Below the pieces are notes generated by a model, which saw nothing but the letters and a program-made list of their open reading frames with translations, did no database searches and was not told the DNA's origin. The position numbers and the translations under genes are program-made. From assembly GCA_016181985.1 (NCBI GenBank), contig JACOYG010000042.1:1-12287 (forward strand): 12,287 bases of DNA, read 5' to 3'. Of this stretch, positions 1 through 5,497 are shown in pieces (within the stretch, counting starts at the first letter, position 1; every line of letters starts with the position of its first letter). This DNA comes from Candidatus Nealsoniibacteriota bacterium. GTDB taxonomy: Bacteria > Patescibacteriota > Minisyncoccia > Minisyncoccales > MHMH01.

Positions 1-609
1 GTTGAGCGGAAATCTAACATTTAACGGCGGCAAACACCCATCAATCGTCTCTTGATGCGGAACATCAAGGATGTCTGATAAATGAGATAAAATGAACCCC
101 TCATAACATACCATTGCCGGAATTTTTAGGGTTTGGGTTATTTTGAAAGCCAGTAAAATGCTGTCAAAAACTTCCTGAACGTCTTCGCAATATAATTGAA
201 TCCAGCCGGTATCTCTTTGAGACAAACTATCCTGCAGATCCGGCCAAATATTCCAAGGCAAGCCCAGGGCGCGATTAGCTACCGCAAGAACAATTGGGAC
301 TCTTTCTTTTGCTGCCGAATGCAGAGACTCGTGCATTAAAGCTAAGCCGTGCGAACTCGTAGCAGTCATCGTTCTCATGCCGAGCATAGAAGCGCCGATG
401 CAGGCTTCCATTGCCGCGTGCTCTTGATGCATCCAGCGAATCTGTGAATTTCTTTCCCCGAGAAATTCTATGAGTTTCTCTACTGCCCCAGTGCTCGGAG
501 TAATGCAGTAATTTGCCGAAGCTTGAACTCTGGCGGCAAAACCGGCCAAAGCTGCGGCGGTGTTGCCATCCAAAAGTATTTTTTTACCGAGCATCTCACT
601 TGCTTTCAT
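1..609 (-). CDS. porA: Pyruvate:ferredoxin oxidoreductase alpha subunit (partial, C-terminus off the left edge)
   Basis: This is the N-terminal 203 residues of the alpha subunit of a pyruvate (2-oxoacid):ferredoxin oxidoreductase, which converts pyruvate, CoA and oxidised ferredoxin to acetyl-CoA, CO2 and reduced ferredoxin. The frame is open from the ATG at 609 to the window edge. Family landmarks are visible in order: YCITPST (usually YPITP; Pro is replaced by Cys here), HQEHAAM (the ExEHxxM region), TATSSHGLALMHE, ANRALGLPWNIW with the conserved Arg, and QRDTGWIQLY. The NIW...QRDTGWIQLY block points to the pyruvate-type PorA subfamily rather than KorA. The start is supported by AAGGAG seven bases upstream. 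The gene overlaps the end of the flavoprotein gene by 14 bp, so the two are probably translationally coupled. The beta (TPP-binding) subunit is not in the window and would be expected just beyond the left edge. The exact 2-oxoacid substrate is not proven. Confidence 0.9.
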   Translation of the reverse strand, partial: MKASEMLGKKILLDGNTAAALAGFAARVQASANYCITPSTGAVEKLIEFLGERNSQIRWMHQEHAAMEACIGASMLGMRTMTATSSHGLALMHESLHSAAKERVPIVLAVANRALGLPWNIWPDLQDSLSQRDTGWIQLYCEDVQEVFDSILLAFKITQTLKIPAMVCYEGFILSHLSDILDVPHQETIDGCLPPLNVRFPLN

Positions 610-2149
610 ACTTCAACTCCTTCTCTTCCTCCATAACGATTACTCCTCTCGGGCATTCTTTAGCGCAAATGCCGCAGCCCTTGCAGTAATTGTAATCAAT
701 AACATACGGTTTTTCCGGATCGCCAGTTTTTTTGACAACCGGTTCGGGACAGAAATTCAAGCAGTTCTCGCATTCTCGACAAAGCCCGCAAGAAAAGCAT
801 CGCCGGCTTTCCACCTGAATTTCAGCAGTTCGCGGCGCAGGTTCAAAATAACTTAGGTTTATGTTCTTACGCCTAACGATCGTGCGAATTTTACCGCGAC
901 GATATTCTCTCCTCTCAAGATAAGCGACAATTTTTTCAGCCCCTTCATTCCCCGTACCGATAGCGTGGGCAACGGTTTTGGGCCCCGATAACAAATCTCC
1001 GCCAATAAATATTCCTTCTTTTTCCAGCTGCTCAATAGTTTTTTCCTTAAGTAATTTTTCAAAAAAAGGCGATTTTTGCTGACCGACAGCCATAATAACA
1101 AAATCGCAGGCAAAGATGATTTTTAGGTCGTTATTCTGAAATTCCGCCAGTAAACCGTCGGGGATATTCCTAACTATTCTTAAGGGCGTCATTTCGAAAT
1201 TAAACTGCACGCCGGCTTTTTCGGTTTCCCCTATTTCGTTTCCAAAAGCTTTCATATTTTCTTTTTTTCGGCGGTAAGCAACAATAACTCTGGCGGCTCC
1301 GAGTTTTTTAGCTGTTCTGGCGCTATCCATAGCTGTGTTTCCAGCGCCGATAACAATGATGGTTTTTCCGTTTAAGTTGCCTATCTCCCCGAGATTAGCT
1401 TTTTTCAAAAAATCCAAAGCGGTCACTACTCCCACAAGCTCGGCTCCCGGAATATCTAATTTCTTACCCTCGGAAAACCCCGGTGCTAAAAATATGGCAT
1501 GGAATCCCTTTTTAAGTTCACCAAAGTTGCTTTCATTGATTTCCGTACCGCATTTTAGTTCAACGCCGGCTTTTTGGATCAAATCTGTTTCCTTGGCTAC
1601 TATTTCTTTGGGTAAGTGATCCTCGGGAATCCCGAATCTCAAAAGTCCGCCAGGAATCGGCATTTTCTCAAAGATAGTGACAGCGTATCCTTTATTACGC
1701 AAAACATAAGCGCAGGTCAAGCCGGCTGGCCCCGAGCCGACAACGGCTATTTTCCTATCGCTTGATATTTTTACCAGATTCGGAGAATAATTTCCTGAAA
1801 TAATCCAATTGCCAAGAAATTTCTCGGACGCATTGATGGCAATGGGCTCGTCAAAACATTCGCGCAGATATTTGCATCCTCTTTCGCAAAAAGACGGACA
1901 CACTAAACTCACAGAGCTTGCCAATGGATTATGCCGTAAAATTATTTTCGCGGCTTCATTGATGTCGTTGTTTTTCAACGCCAACAGCCATTCGCGAATA
2001 TCCTGATGAATCGGACAAGCGACCATGCAGGTTGAAATAGTATCTGATTCACGCAAATATCTTGGTTTTTGCTTCAATTCGTGATCGCGCCAAGAGCCGG
2101 TTTTTCTGGAAAGGGTATTTTCTTTAAAAATTGGCCCTGTTTCAGTCAT
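596..2149 (-). CDS. GltD-like FAD/NAD(P)H oxidoreductase fused to a PorD-like 2x[4Fe-4S] domain
   Basis: This 517-residue flavoprotein occupies the place of the delta (ferredoxin) subunit between porG and porA. Residues 41-98 form a GltD-like N-terminal Fe-S domain (CMVAC, then CPSFCERGC). Residues about 132-162 carry the FAD motif VVGSGPAG. Residues about 263-294 carry a second dinucleotide motif, VIGAGNTAMDSA, followed by AYRR, as expected for NAD(P)H. IFIGGDLLSGP...AIGTGNEGA (380-403) is the C-terminal FAD contact. The tail holds two [4Fe-4S] motifs, C457xxCxxCxxxCP and C489xxCxxCxxxCP, plus extra C451 and C454. GltD-type subunits and DsrL share the flavin core, and DsrL has a similar tail. 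I infer that it moves electrons between NAD(P)H and the POR ferredoxin clusters. An in-frame ATG exists 18 codons upstream, but AGGAGG six bases before 2149 favours this start. It overlaps porG by 8 bp and porA by 14 bp. Confidence 0.88.
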   Translation of the reverse strand: MTETGPIFKENTLSRKTGSWRDHELKQKPRYLRESDTISTCMVACPIHQDIREWLLALKNNDINEAAKIILRHNPLASSVSLVCPSFCERGCKYLRECFDEPIAINASEKFLGNWIISGNYSPNLVKISSDRKIAVVGSGPAGLTCAYVLRNKGYAVTIFEKMPIPGGLLRFGIPEDHLPKEIVAKETDLIQKAGVELKCGTEINESNFGELKKGFHAIFLAPGFSEGKKLDIPGAELVGVVTALDFLKKANLGEIGNLNGKTIIVIGAGNTAMDSARTAKKLGAARVIVAYRRKKENMKAFGNEIGETEKAGVQFNFEMTPLRIVRNIPDGLLAEFQNNDLKIIFACDFVIMAVGQQKSPFFEKLLKEKTIEQLEKEGIFIGGDLLSGPKTVAHAIGTGNEGAEKIVAYLERREYRRGKIRTIVRRKNINLSYFEPAPRTAEIQVESRRCFSCGLCRECENCLNFCPEPVVKKTGDPEKPYVIDYNYCKGCGICAKECPRGVIVMEEEKELKYESK

Positions 2150-2705
2150 GTTGCGCCTCCTGTAATGGTTCAACGAGACCGTATGCTTCTTTTGCGGCCT
2201 CAATATTCTCTTTTATATATGATGGAATTTTCTCTTTCAGAACCTCCACTAAATCTTCAAAACTGAAAAGATTAGTCATTTTAGCAAACGCTCCCAGTAT
2301 TATGGCATTTAATCTGTTGAGATTATGCTTTTTGGCAATTACCGAAGCGTTGAAAGCCGCAACTTGATATCCAGAGAACAAACGAGATAATTCTTCTGAT
2401 TTCCGAGGACTGTTAATAATGAGCCAACCGTTTGGCTTTAAGTTATTTTTTGGTTCAAAATCAGGGGCAGATAAAATGTCTTCGCCAAACGTTATAAGAT
2501 AATCCGCTTGTTTAATCTGGCATTTCAATCTTATGGGTTTTGAATCAAGCCTGACAAAACTTTTGACCGGCTGGCCGATTCTTTCTGAGCCAAAAAACGG
2601 GAAACAATGAATATGGCGCCCCTTTTTAGTTAAAGCTCCGGCTAAAATTTCCGAAGCCAAACGAGCCCCTCTGCCTCCCCGCCCAAAAATCGTAATTTCT
2701 ATCAT
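2142..2705 (-). CDS. porG: Pyruvate/2-oxoacid:ferredoxin oxidoreductase gamma subunit
   Basis: This 187-residue protein is a stand-alone gamma subunit of the oxoacid:ferredoxin oxidoreductase family, which contributes to the CoA-handling part of the complex. It opens with the family signature ITIFGRGGRGARLASEILAGA and continues with FPFFGSERIGQPVKSFVRLDSKPI, the usual FPxxGxExRGxPV block. The length is normal for stand-alone PorG (about 180-190 residues). The start at 2705 has a near-perfect Shine-Dalgarno, TAAGGAGGTC, a few bases upstream. It is the first gene of a three-gene overlapping minus-strand operon (porG, flavoprotein, porA), with its own promoter upstream and a terminator from the preceding gene insulating it. 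It could in principle serve another 2-oxoacid (for example 2-ketoisovalerate), but the partner alpha subunit looks pyruvate-type. Confidence 0.9.
   Translation of the reverse strand: MIEITIFGRGGRGARLASEILAGALTKKGRHIHCFPFFGSERIGQPVKSFVRLDSKPIRLKCQIKQADYLITFGEDILSAPDFEPKNNLKPNGWLIINSPRKSEELSRLFSGYQVAAFNASVIAKKHNLNRLNAIILGAFAKMTNLFSFEDLVEVLKEKIPSYIKENIEAAKEAYGLVEPLQEAQHD
2156..2161 (-). promoter_or_regulatory. Ribosome binding site that fixes the flavoprotein start
   Basis: AGGAGG on the minus strand lies six bases upstream of the ATG at 2149 and inside the end of porG. No comparable site was seen for the in-frame ATG 54 bp further upstream, so the shorter 517-residue protein is preferred. Confidence 0.8.
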
Positions 2706-2745
2706 TTCTTGACCTCCTTATGAAATTGACAAAGTGCCTCTATTA

Positions 2746-2774
2746 AATTTAACCCTCGCCAATCCTTGTGTCAA
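2746..2774 (-). promoter_or_regulatory. Predicted sigma70-type promoter of the porG operon
   Basis: On the minus strand TTGACA (2769-2774) is followed by a 17-base spacer and TAAATT (2746-2751), which predicts transcription from about 2739, some 34 bases ahead of porG. It lies between the terminator of the dehydrogenase gene and porG, so the por genes should form their own transcription unit. AATTGACA at 2724-2731 is an exact inverted copy of the TGTCAATT at 2769-2776 and would lie just downstream of the transcription start, where a repressor could bind. Confidence 0.6.
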
Positions 2775-2784
2775 TTCATGAAAT

Positions 2785-2810
2785 AAAAAAGCCCTGAAAT
2801 TAATCAGGGC
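2785..2810 (-). terminator. Rho-independent terminator of the 2-hydroxyacid dehydrogenase gene
   Basis: The arms GCCCTGA (2791-2797) and TCAGGGC (2804-2810) form a perfect 7-bp stem with a 6-base loop. Read on the minus strand, the stem is followed by six T (2785-2790). The loop contains part of the TAA stop codon of the dehydrogenase gene (2800-2802), so the hairpin overlaps the end of the coding sequence. The hairpin is almost identical to the one at 5182-5209. Confidence 0.88.
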
Positions 2811-3825
2811 TCGCGTATTTTTTAAGCCATTTTGATTTAACTTCCTGATTGACCGCAAAGCGAGGAAATTTTCCGCTTAAAGTAAGAACAACTTCTTCCA
2901 ATGGTATCCGCCACAACTCTTCCTCGGAATCATCGGAATATTGGGCAAAGTGTCCGGTAATAATGACATTTTCCATCTTGAGCAATGGATTATTCGGCCA
3001 AGGCGGTTCATGCTCCATTACATCCAGTCCGGCGCCGGCAATCAACTTTTCAGTTAAGGCCATAACAAGAGCTCCTTCGTCTACCAAAGCGCCGCGGGCA
3101 GTATTAATAAAATAAGCGGTCGGTTTCATTAGCCGAAAATGCTCTTCCTTGAACATTTTTTTGTTTTGGGGCGTTAAGTTAACGTGCAAAGAAACAAAAT
3201 CGGCTCTTTTCAAAAGATCTTCAAATCCAACTTTTTCTACGCCAAAGTGCACCTTCATTTTTTCTTTTGGCGTAGAATGATCATAAGCGATAACATTCAA
3301 GCCGAATCCCTTGGCTTTAGGGACTAAAGTTTTGGCAATATTGCCAAAACCAATCAATCCTAAGGTCTGGCCTCGCAGTCTTTTAAGGGGTTGAAGAACT
3401 TCCCGAATAACCCCGTGATCATTTGACCTCCAGCGAAGAGCTTTGGCCGCCTTATCTATTGGAAAAAGTTTTCGCGAGAGCGCTAAAATCAAAGCCATGG
3501 CATGATCTGAAACCTCGTCAATGCAGTAAAATGGGGTGTTGGTAACCACAATTCTTTTTTTAGTAGCCGCGGCTAAGTCAATATTATCAACACCAACTCC
3601 CATGCTTGATATATGACGAACTTTTTCTAGCCTCTGAATGATTTCTTTTGTGAACGGCTGAAAGGTCGAGGCGGTGACTATTGCGTCTGCTTCCTTGGCG
3701 GCAGCAATAATTTGGTCGCCGTTTTGGCAAGGAGCTATCACGAACTCCGCCCCAGATTTTTCTATAATTTCTTTTCTAAAATCTCCGCCTTTTAAAAAAT
3801 AGGTAGCTACCACTTTTTGGGACAT
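2800..3825 (-). CDS. D-isomer-specific 2-hydroxyacid dehydrogenase (NAD-dependent)
   Basis: This 341-residue cytosolic enzyme of the D-2-hydroxyacid dehydrogenase family should interconvert a 2-oxoacid and a D-2-hydroxyacid using NAD(H). The cofactor motif is LGLIGFGNIAK (residues 155-165), where the last Gly of GxGxxG is Ala. The catalytic triad is visible: Arg244 in NTARGALVDE, Glu273 in MEHEPP, and His292 in ITGHFAQ. MGVGVDNIDL (75-84) is the usual substrate-domain signature. There is no ACT domain, so a full-length SerA of the regulated type is unlikely. The sequence style (RLRGQTLGLIGFGNIA...AYDHS) resembles the CtBP-like subgroup, and the substrate is unknown. AAGGAG lies six bases before the ATG. 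The gene is divergent from the methionine gamma-lyase-like gene and upstream of the por operon. A role as a reductive sink for pyruvate or 2-oxobutyrate is an inference. Confidence 0.88.
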   Translation of the reverse strand: MSQKVVATYFLKGGDFRKEIIEKSGAEFVIAPCQNGDQIIAAAKEADAIVTASTFQPFTKEIIQRLEKVRHISSMGVGVDNIDLAAATKKRIVVTNTPFYCIDEVSDHAMALILALSRKLFPIDKAAKALRWRSNDHGVIREVLQPLKRLRGQTLGLIGFGNIAKTLVPKAKGFGLNVIAYDHSTPKEKMKVHFGVEKVGFEDLLKRADFVSLHVNLTPQNKKMFKEEHFRLMKPTAYFINTARGALVDEGALVMALTEKLIAGAGLDVMEHEPPWPNNPLLKMENVIITGHFAQYSDDSEEELWRIPLEEVVLTLSGKFPRFAVNQEVKSKWLKKYASPD

Positions 3826-3871
3826 TTTCAGCTCCTTAAAATATTTTTTAAAAGTACTCGAGCATCTTTTT

Positions 3872-3901
3872 ATTCTATTATGATAAGAAAATCGATGTCA
3901 A
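3872..3901 (-). promoter_or_regulatory. Predicted promoter of the 2-hydroxyacid dehydrogenase gene
   Basis: On the minus strand TTGACA (3896-3901), an 18-base spacer and TAGAAT (3872-3877) form a good sigma70-type promoter. The leader to the ATG at 3825 would be about 40 bases. Its -35 box is one arm of the palindrome at 3896-3915. Confidence 0.65.
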
Positions 3902-3915
3902 ATAGCAGTTTGACA
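3896..3915. promoter_or_regulatory. Perfect inverted repeat joining two divergent -35 boxes (possible shared operator)
   Basis: TGTCAAA (3896-3902) and TTTGACA (3909-3915) are exact inverted copies separated by six bases. Each arm contains the -35 box of one of the two divergent promoters. Two facing -35 boxes are symmetric by nature, so only the extra matching base pair per arm and the tight spacing go beyond that. A dimeric regulator bound here could control both genes at once, but no regulator gene is present in the window. Confidence 0.45.
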
Positions 3916-3937
3916 AAACTTAAATCCTTGTTAAAAT
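3910..3937 (+). promoter_or_regulatory. Predicted promoter of the methionine gamma-lyase-like gene
   Basis: TTGACA (3910-3915), a 16-base spacer and TAAAAT (3932-3937) predict a start near 3944 and a leader of about 32 bases before the ATG at 3976. AAGGAGG at 3964-3970 is the ribosome binding site, five bases before the ATG. Confidence 0.65.
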
Positions 3938-3975
3938 GGCTTGAAATAAAGAACCTTTAAAACAAGGAGGCGAAA

Positions 3976-5172
3976 ATGAGAATAAGCACAAAGGCCATGC
4001 ACGAGGGCAGGTTATTTCATCCGGAAGGAGCGCATACTCCGCCAATTTTTCAGACAGGAACCTTCAGTTTTAAATCACTGAAGGAGGCAATCGATGTATT
4101 CAAGGGAAAGAAAATTGGATTCGCCTATACGCGAGTCGGCCGGGGCAATCCCAATTTTCTGATGGCCGAAGAGACAATCGCGGGCTTAGAGAGCGCGCAA
4201 GATGCGCTGATATTTTCTTCGGGAATGGCGGCTATTAATACCACTGTTCAAAATGTTGCAGCTGGCGGAGGCCACATAGTCTGCGGACGGACTCTTTACG
4301 GCTGTTCGGAGGTGCTTTTTTCAAAAATATTGCCGCGCCTCGGTTTAGAATTTTCTTTTATTGATGCGCGCTATCCGGAAAATGTTATGAAGGCCGTTAA
4401 AAAGAATACGAAAGCGATTTTCCTTGAGACGCCGACTAATCCTACTCTAGAGCTGGCTGACATTAAAGCAATCTCGGACATAGCGAAAGAAAGAAAAATT
4501 TTAGTGATAGTAGACAACTCATTCGCCTCTCCGTACAACCAAAGGCCATTAGAATTAGGGGCTGATATTGTCATACATAGCGCTACTAAATATCTTAATG
4601 GCCACGGTGATATTATTTCCGGAGTAGTTTGCGCAAGTAAATATTTTCTTCGAGAAAAAGATAATTCATTGGAAGAATGGCGAACCAATCAGGGCCCGGT
4701 GCCCAGCCCATTTGATTGCTGGCTGCTGCTCAGGGGGCTCCTTACTTTTGGCCAAAGAATGGAAACTCATAATAATAACGCTTTGAAGCTGGCGCGATTT
4801 TTGGAACAACAATCTGCCGTTAAAAAAGTGATCTATCCGGGACTTAAAAGCCACCCCCAGCATGAATTGGCGAAAAAACAAATGACAGGCGGCTTTGGCG
4901 GGATGATATCTTTTGAATTAAATGGGGGACGAAAGGAAACGAGGAAATTCTTAGAAAAATTAATTAAAAACAGTTTCATTGGCTTAGCCGTAAGCCTTGG
5001 CTACGCGGAGACACTCATTGAGTGCCCGGCCGTAATGACTCACGCCTCTATCCCAAGAAATGAAAGATTGCAAAAAAATATAACGGATAACCTGATCAGG
5101 CTCTCTGTCGGCATTGAAGACTACCAAGATATTGAAGAAAGCTTCAAAGAAGCGCTGGACTCTTTGAAATAA
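3976..5172 (+). CDS. Methionine gamma-lyase-like PLP enzyme (Cys/Met metabolism family)
   Basis: This 398-residue fold-type I PLP enzyme belongs to the Cys/Met metabolism family. Visible landmarks are YTRVGRGNPN (51-60; phosphate-binding Tyr51 and Arg53 from the neighbouring subunit, with two extra residues before NP), SSGMAAI (81-87), ETPTNPT (151-157), VDNSFASP with Asp180, HSATKYLNGHGD with the Schiff-base Lys205, and the C-terminal SLGYAETLIECPAVMTHASIP. Cys110 in LYGC lies where methionine gamma-lyases have their active-site Cys and cystathionine lyases or synthases usually have Gly. The length equals that of classical methionine gamma-lyase. The likely reaction is methionine to methanethiol, ammonia and 2-oxobutyrate. 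Cystathionine gamma-lyase/synthase or O-acylhomoserine sulfhydrylase remain alternatives. It is divergent from the 2-hydroxyacid dehydrogenase gene, near the POR operon, and ends in its own terminator. Confidence 0.88.
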   Translation: MRISTKAMHEGRLFHPEGAHTPPIFQTGTFSFKSLKEAIDVFKGKKIGFAYTRVGRGNPNFLMAEETIAGLESAQDALIFSSGMAAINTTVQNVAAGGGHIVCGRTLYGCSEVLFSKILPRLGLEFSFIDARYPENVMKAVKKNTKAIFLETPTNPTLELADIKAISDIAKERKILVIVDNSFASPYNQRPLELGADIVIHSATKYLNGHGDIISGVVCASKYFLREKDNSLEEWRTNQGPVPSPFDCWLLLRGLLTFGQRMETHNNNALKLARFLEQQSAVKKVIYPGLKSHPQHELAKKQMTGGFGGMISFELNGGRKETRKFLEKLIKNSFIGLAVSLGYAETLIECPAVMTHASIPRNERLQKNITDNLIRLSVGIEDYQDIEESFKEALDSLK

Positions 5173-5181
5173 TCGCAACTG

Positions 5182-5209
5182 AAAAGCCCTGAAATTATTC
5201 AGGGCTTTT
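5182..5209. terminator. Bidirectional rho-independent terminator
   Basis: AAAAGCCCTGAA (5182-5193) and TTCAGGGCTTTT (5198-5209) form a perfect 12-bp stem with an ATTA loop, so the hairpin has A-tracts and T-tracts on both sides. It lies 9 bp after the plus-strand lyase gene and 15 bp after the end of the minus-strand membrane protein gene, and can end both transcripts. It matches the hairpin at 2785-2810 almost base for base. Confidence 0.9.
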
Positions 5210-5224
5210 GATATGTTACTTTTT

Positions 5225-5428
5225 TTATTTAAGAACCTTAATGGATAATTCAAGAAAAACGCACCCGAGAATAGCCGTTATTATAAATACAATGAATACC
5301 GCGGCAAGGTATGGATTAAAATTCATACCAATAAAAGCTATGACGAAACTCAATAGACTCGAGGTCATAAACAATTCTGATATAAATTTATAATGACATT
5401 GTTTTTTACGCTCCTCGATTTCACTCAT
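5225..5428 (-). CDS. Small two-helix membrane protein of unknown function
   Basis: I do not recognise this 67-residue protein. A charged N-terminus (MSEIEERKKQ) is followed by two hydrophobic stretches, about residues 19-37 and 39-60, separated by the short turn FNP, which suggests a helical hairpin in the membrane with both ends on the same side. An in-frame ATG at 5482 would add 18 residues, but AAGGAGG seven bases before 5428 makes the shorter form much more likely. It lies downstream of obg on the same strand with a 69-bp gap, and shares the terminator at 5182-5209 with the lyase gene. Nothing in the context gives a function. The strong ribosome binding site, matching stop position and membrane topology support a real gene. 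Confidence 0.65.
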   Translation of the reverse strand: MSEIEERKKQCHYKFISELFMTSSLLSFVIAFIGMNFNPYLAAVFIVFIITAILGCVFLELSIKVLK

Positions 5429-5435
5429 TCGTGAA

Positions 5436-5442
5436 CCTCCTT
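5436..5442 (-). promoter_or_regulatory. Ribosome binding site that fixes the start of the small membrane protein
   Basis: AAGGAGG on the minus strand is seven bases before the ATG at 5428. It lies downstream of the alternative ATG at 5482, so it excludes that longer start. Confidence 0.8.
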
Positions 5443-5497
5443 TTTTGCTTAAGAACTTCTGTCTGATTAAAAATAATATCAAATGCCGGCGGGAAAA

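Noticed and set aside
859..1113. Open 84-codon frame on the minus strand within the flavoprotein gene.
   Set aside because: It is an alternate-frame shadow of a gene with clear FAD, NAD(P) and Fe-S motifs and has no family signature.
2150..2203. N-terminal extension of the flavoprotein by 18 residues from an upstream in-frame ATG.
   Set aside because: The extension lies within porG, has no ribosome site, and the downstream ATG at 2149 has AGGAGG at ideal spacing.
2800..3825. Call of serA (phosphoglycerate dehydrogenase) for the 2-hydroxyacid dehydrogenase.
   Set aside because: There is no ACT or intervening domain and no serine-pathway neighbours; the family alone does not fix the substrate.
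3926..3967. CCTTGTT and AACAAGG could pair and hide the ribosome site of the lyase gene.
   Set aside because: The upstream arm lies before the predicted transcription start near 3944, so it would not be in the mRNA.
3826..3975. Riboswitch (SAM or similar) before the methionine gamma-lyase-like gene.
   Set aside because: The predicted leader is only about 32 bases and too short for a known aptamer, and no terminator or anti-terminator pair is present.
5429..5482. Longer version (85 residues) of the small membrane protein.
   Set aside because: The AAGGAGG site lies inside the extension and points to the ATG at 5428.
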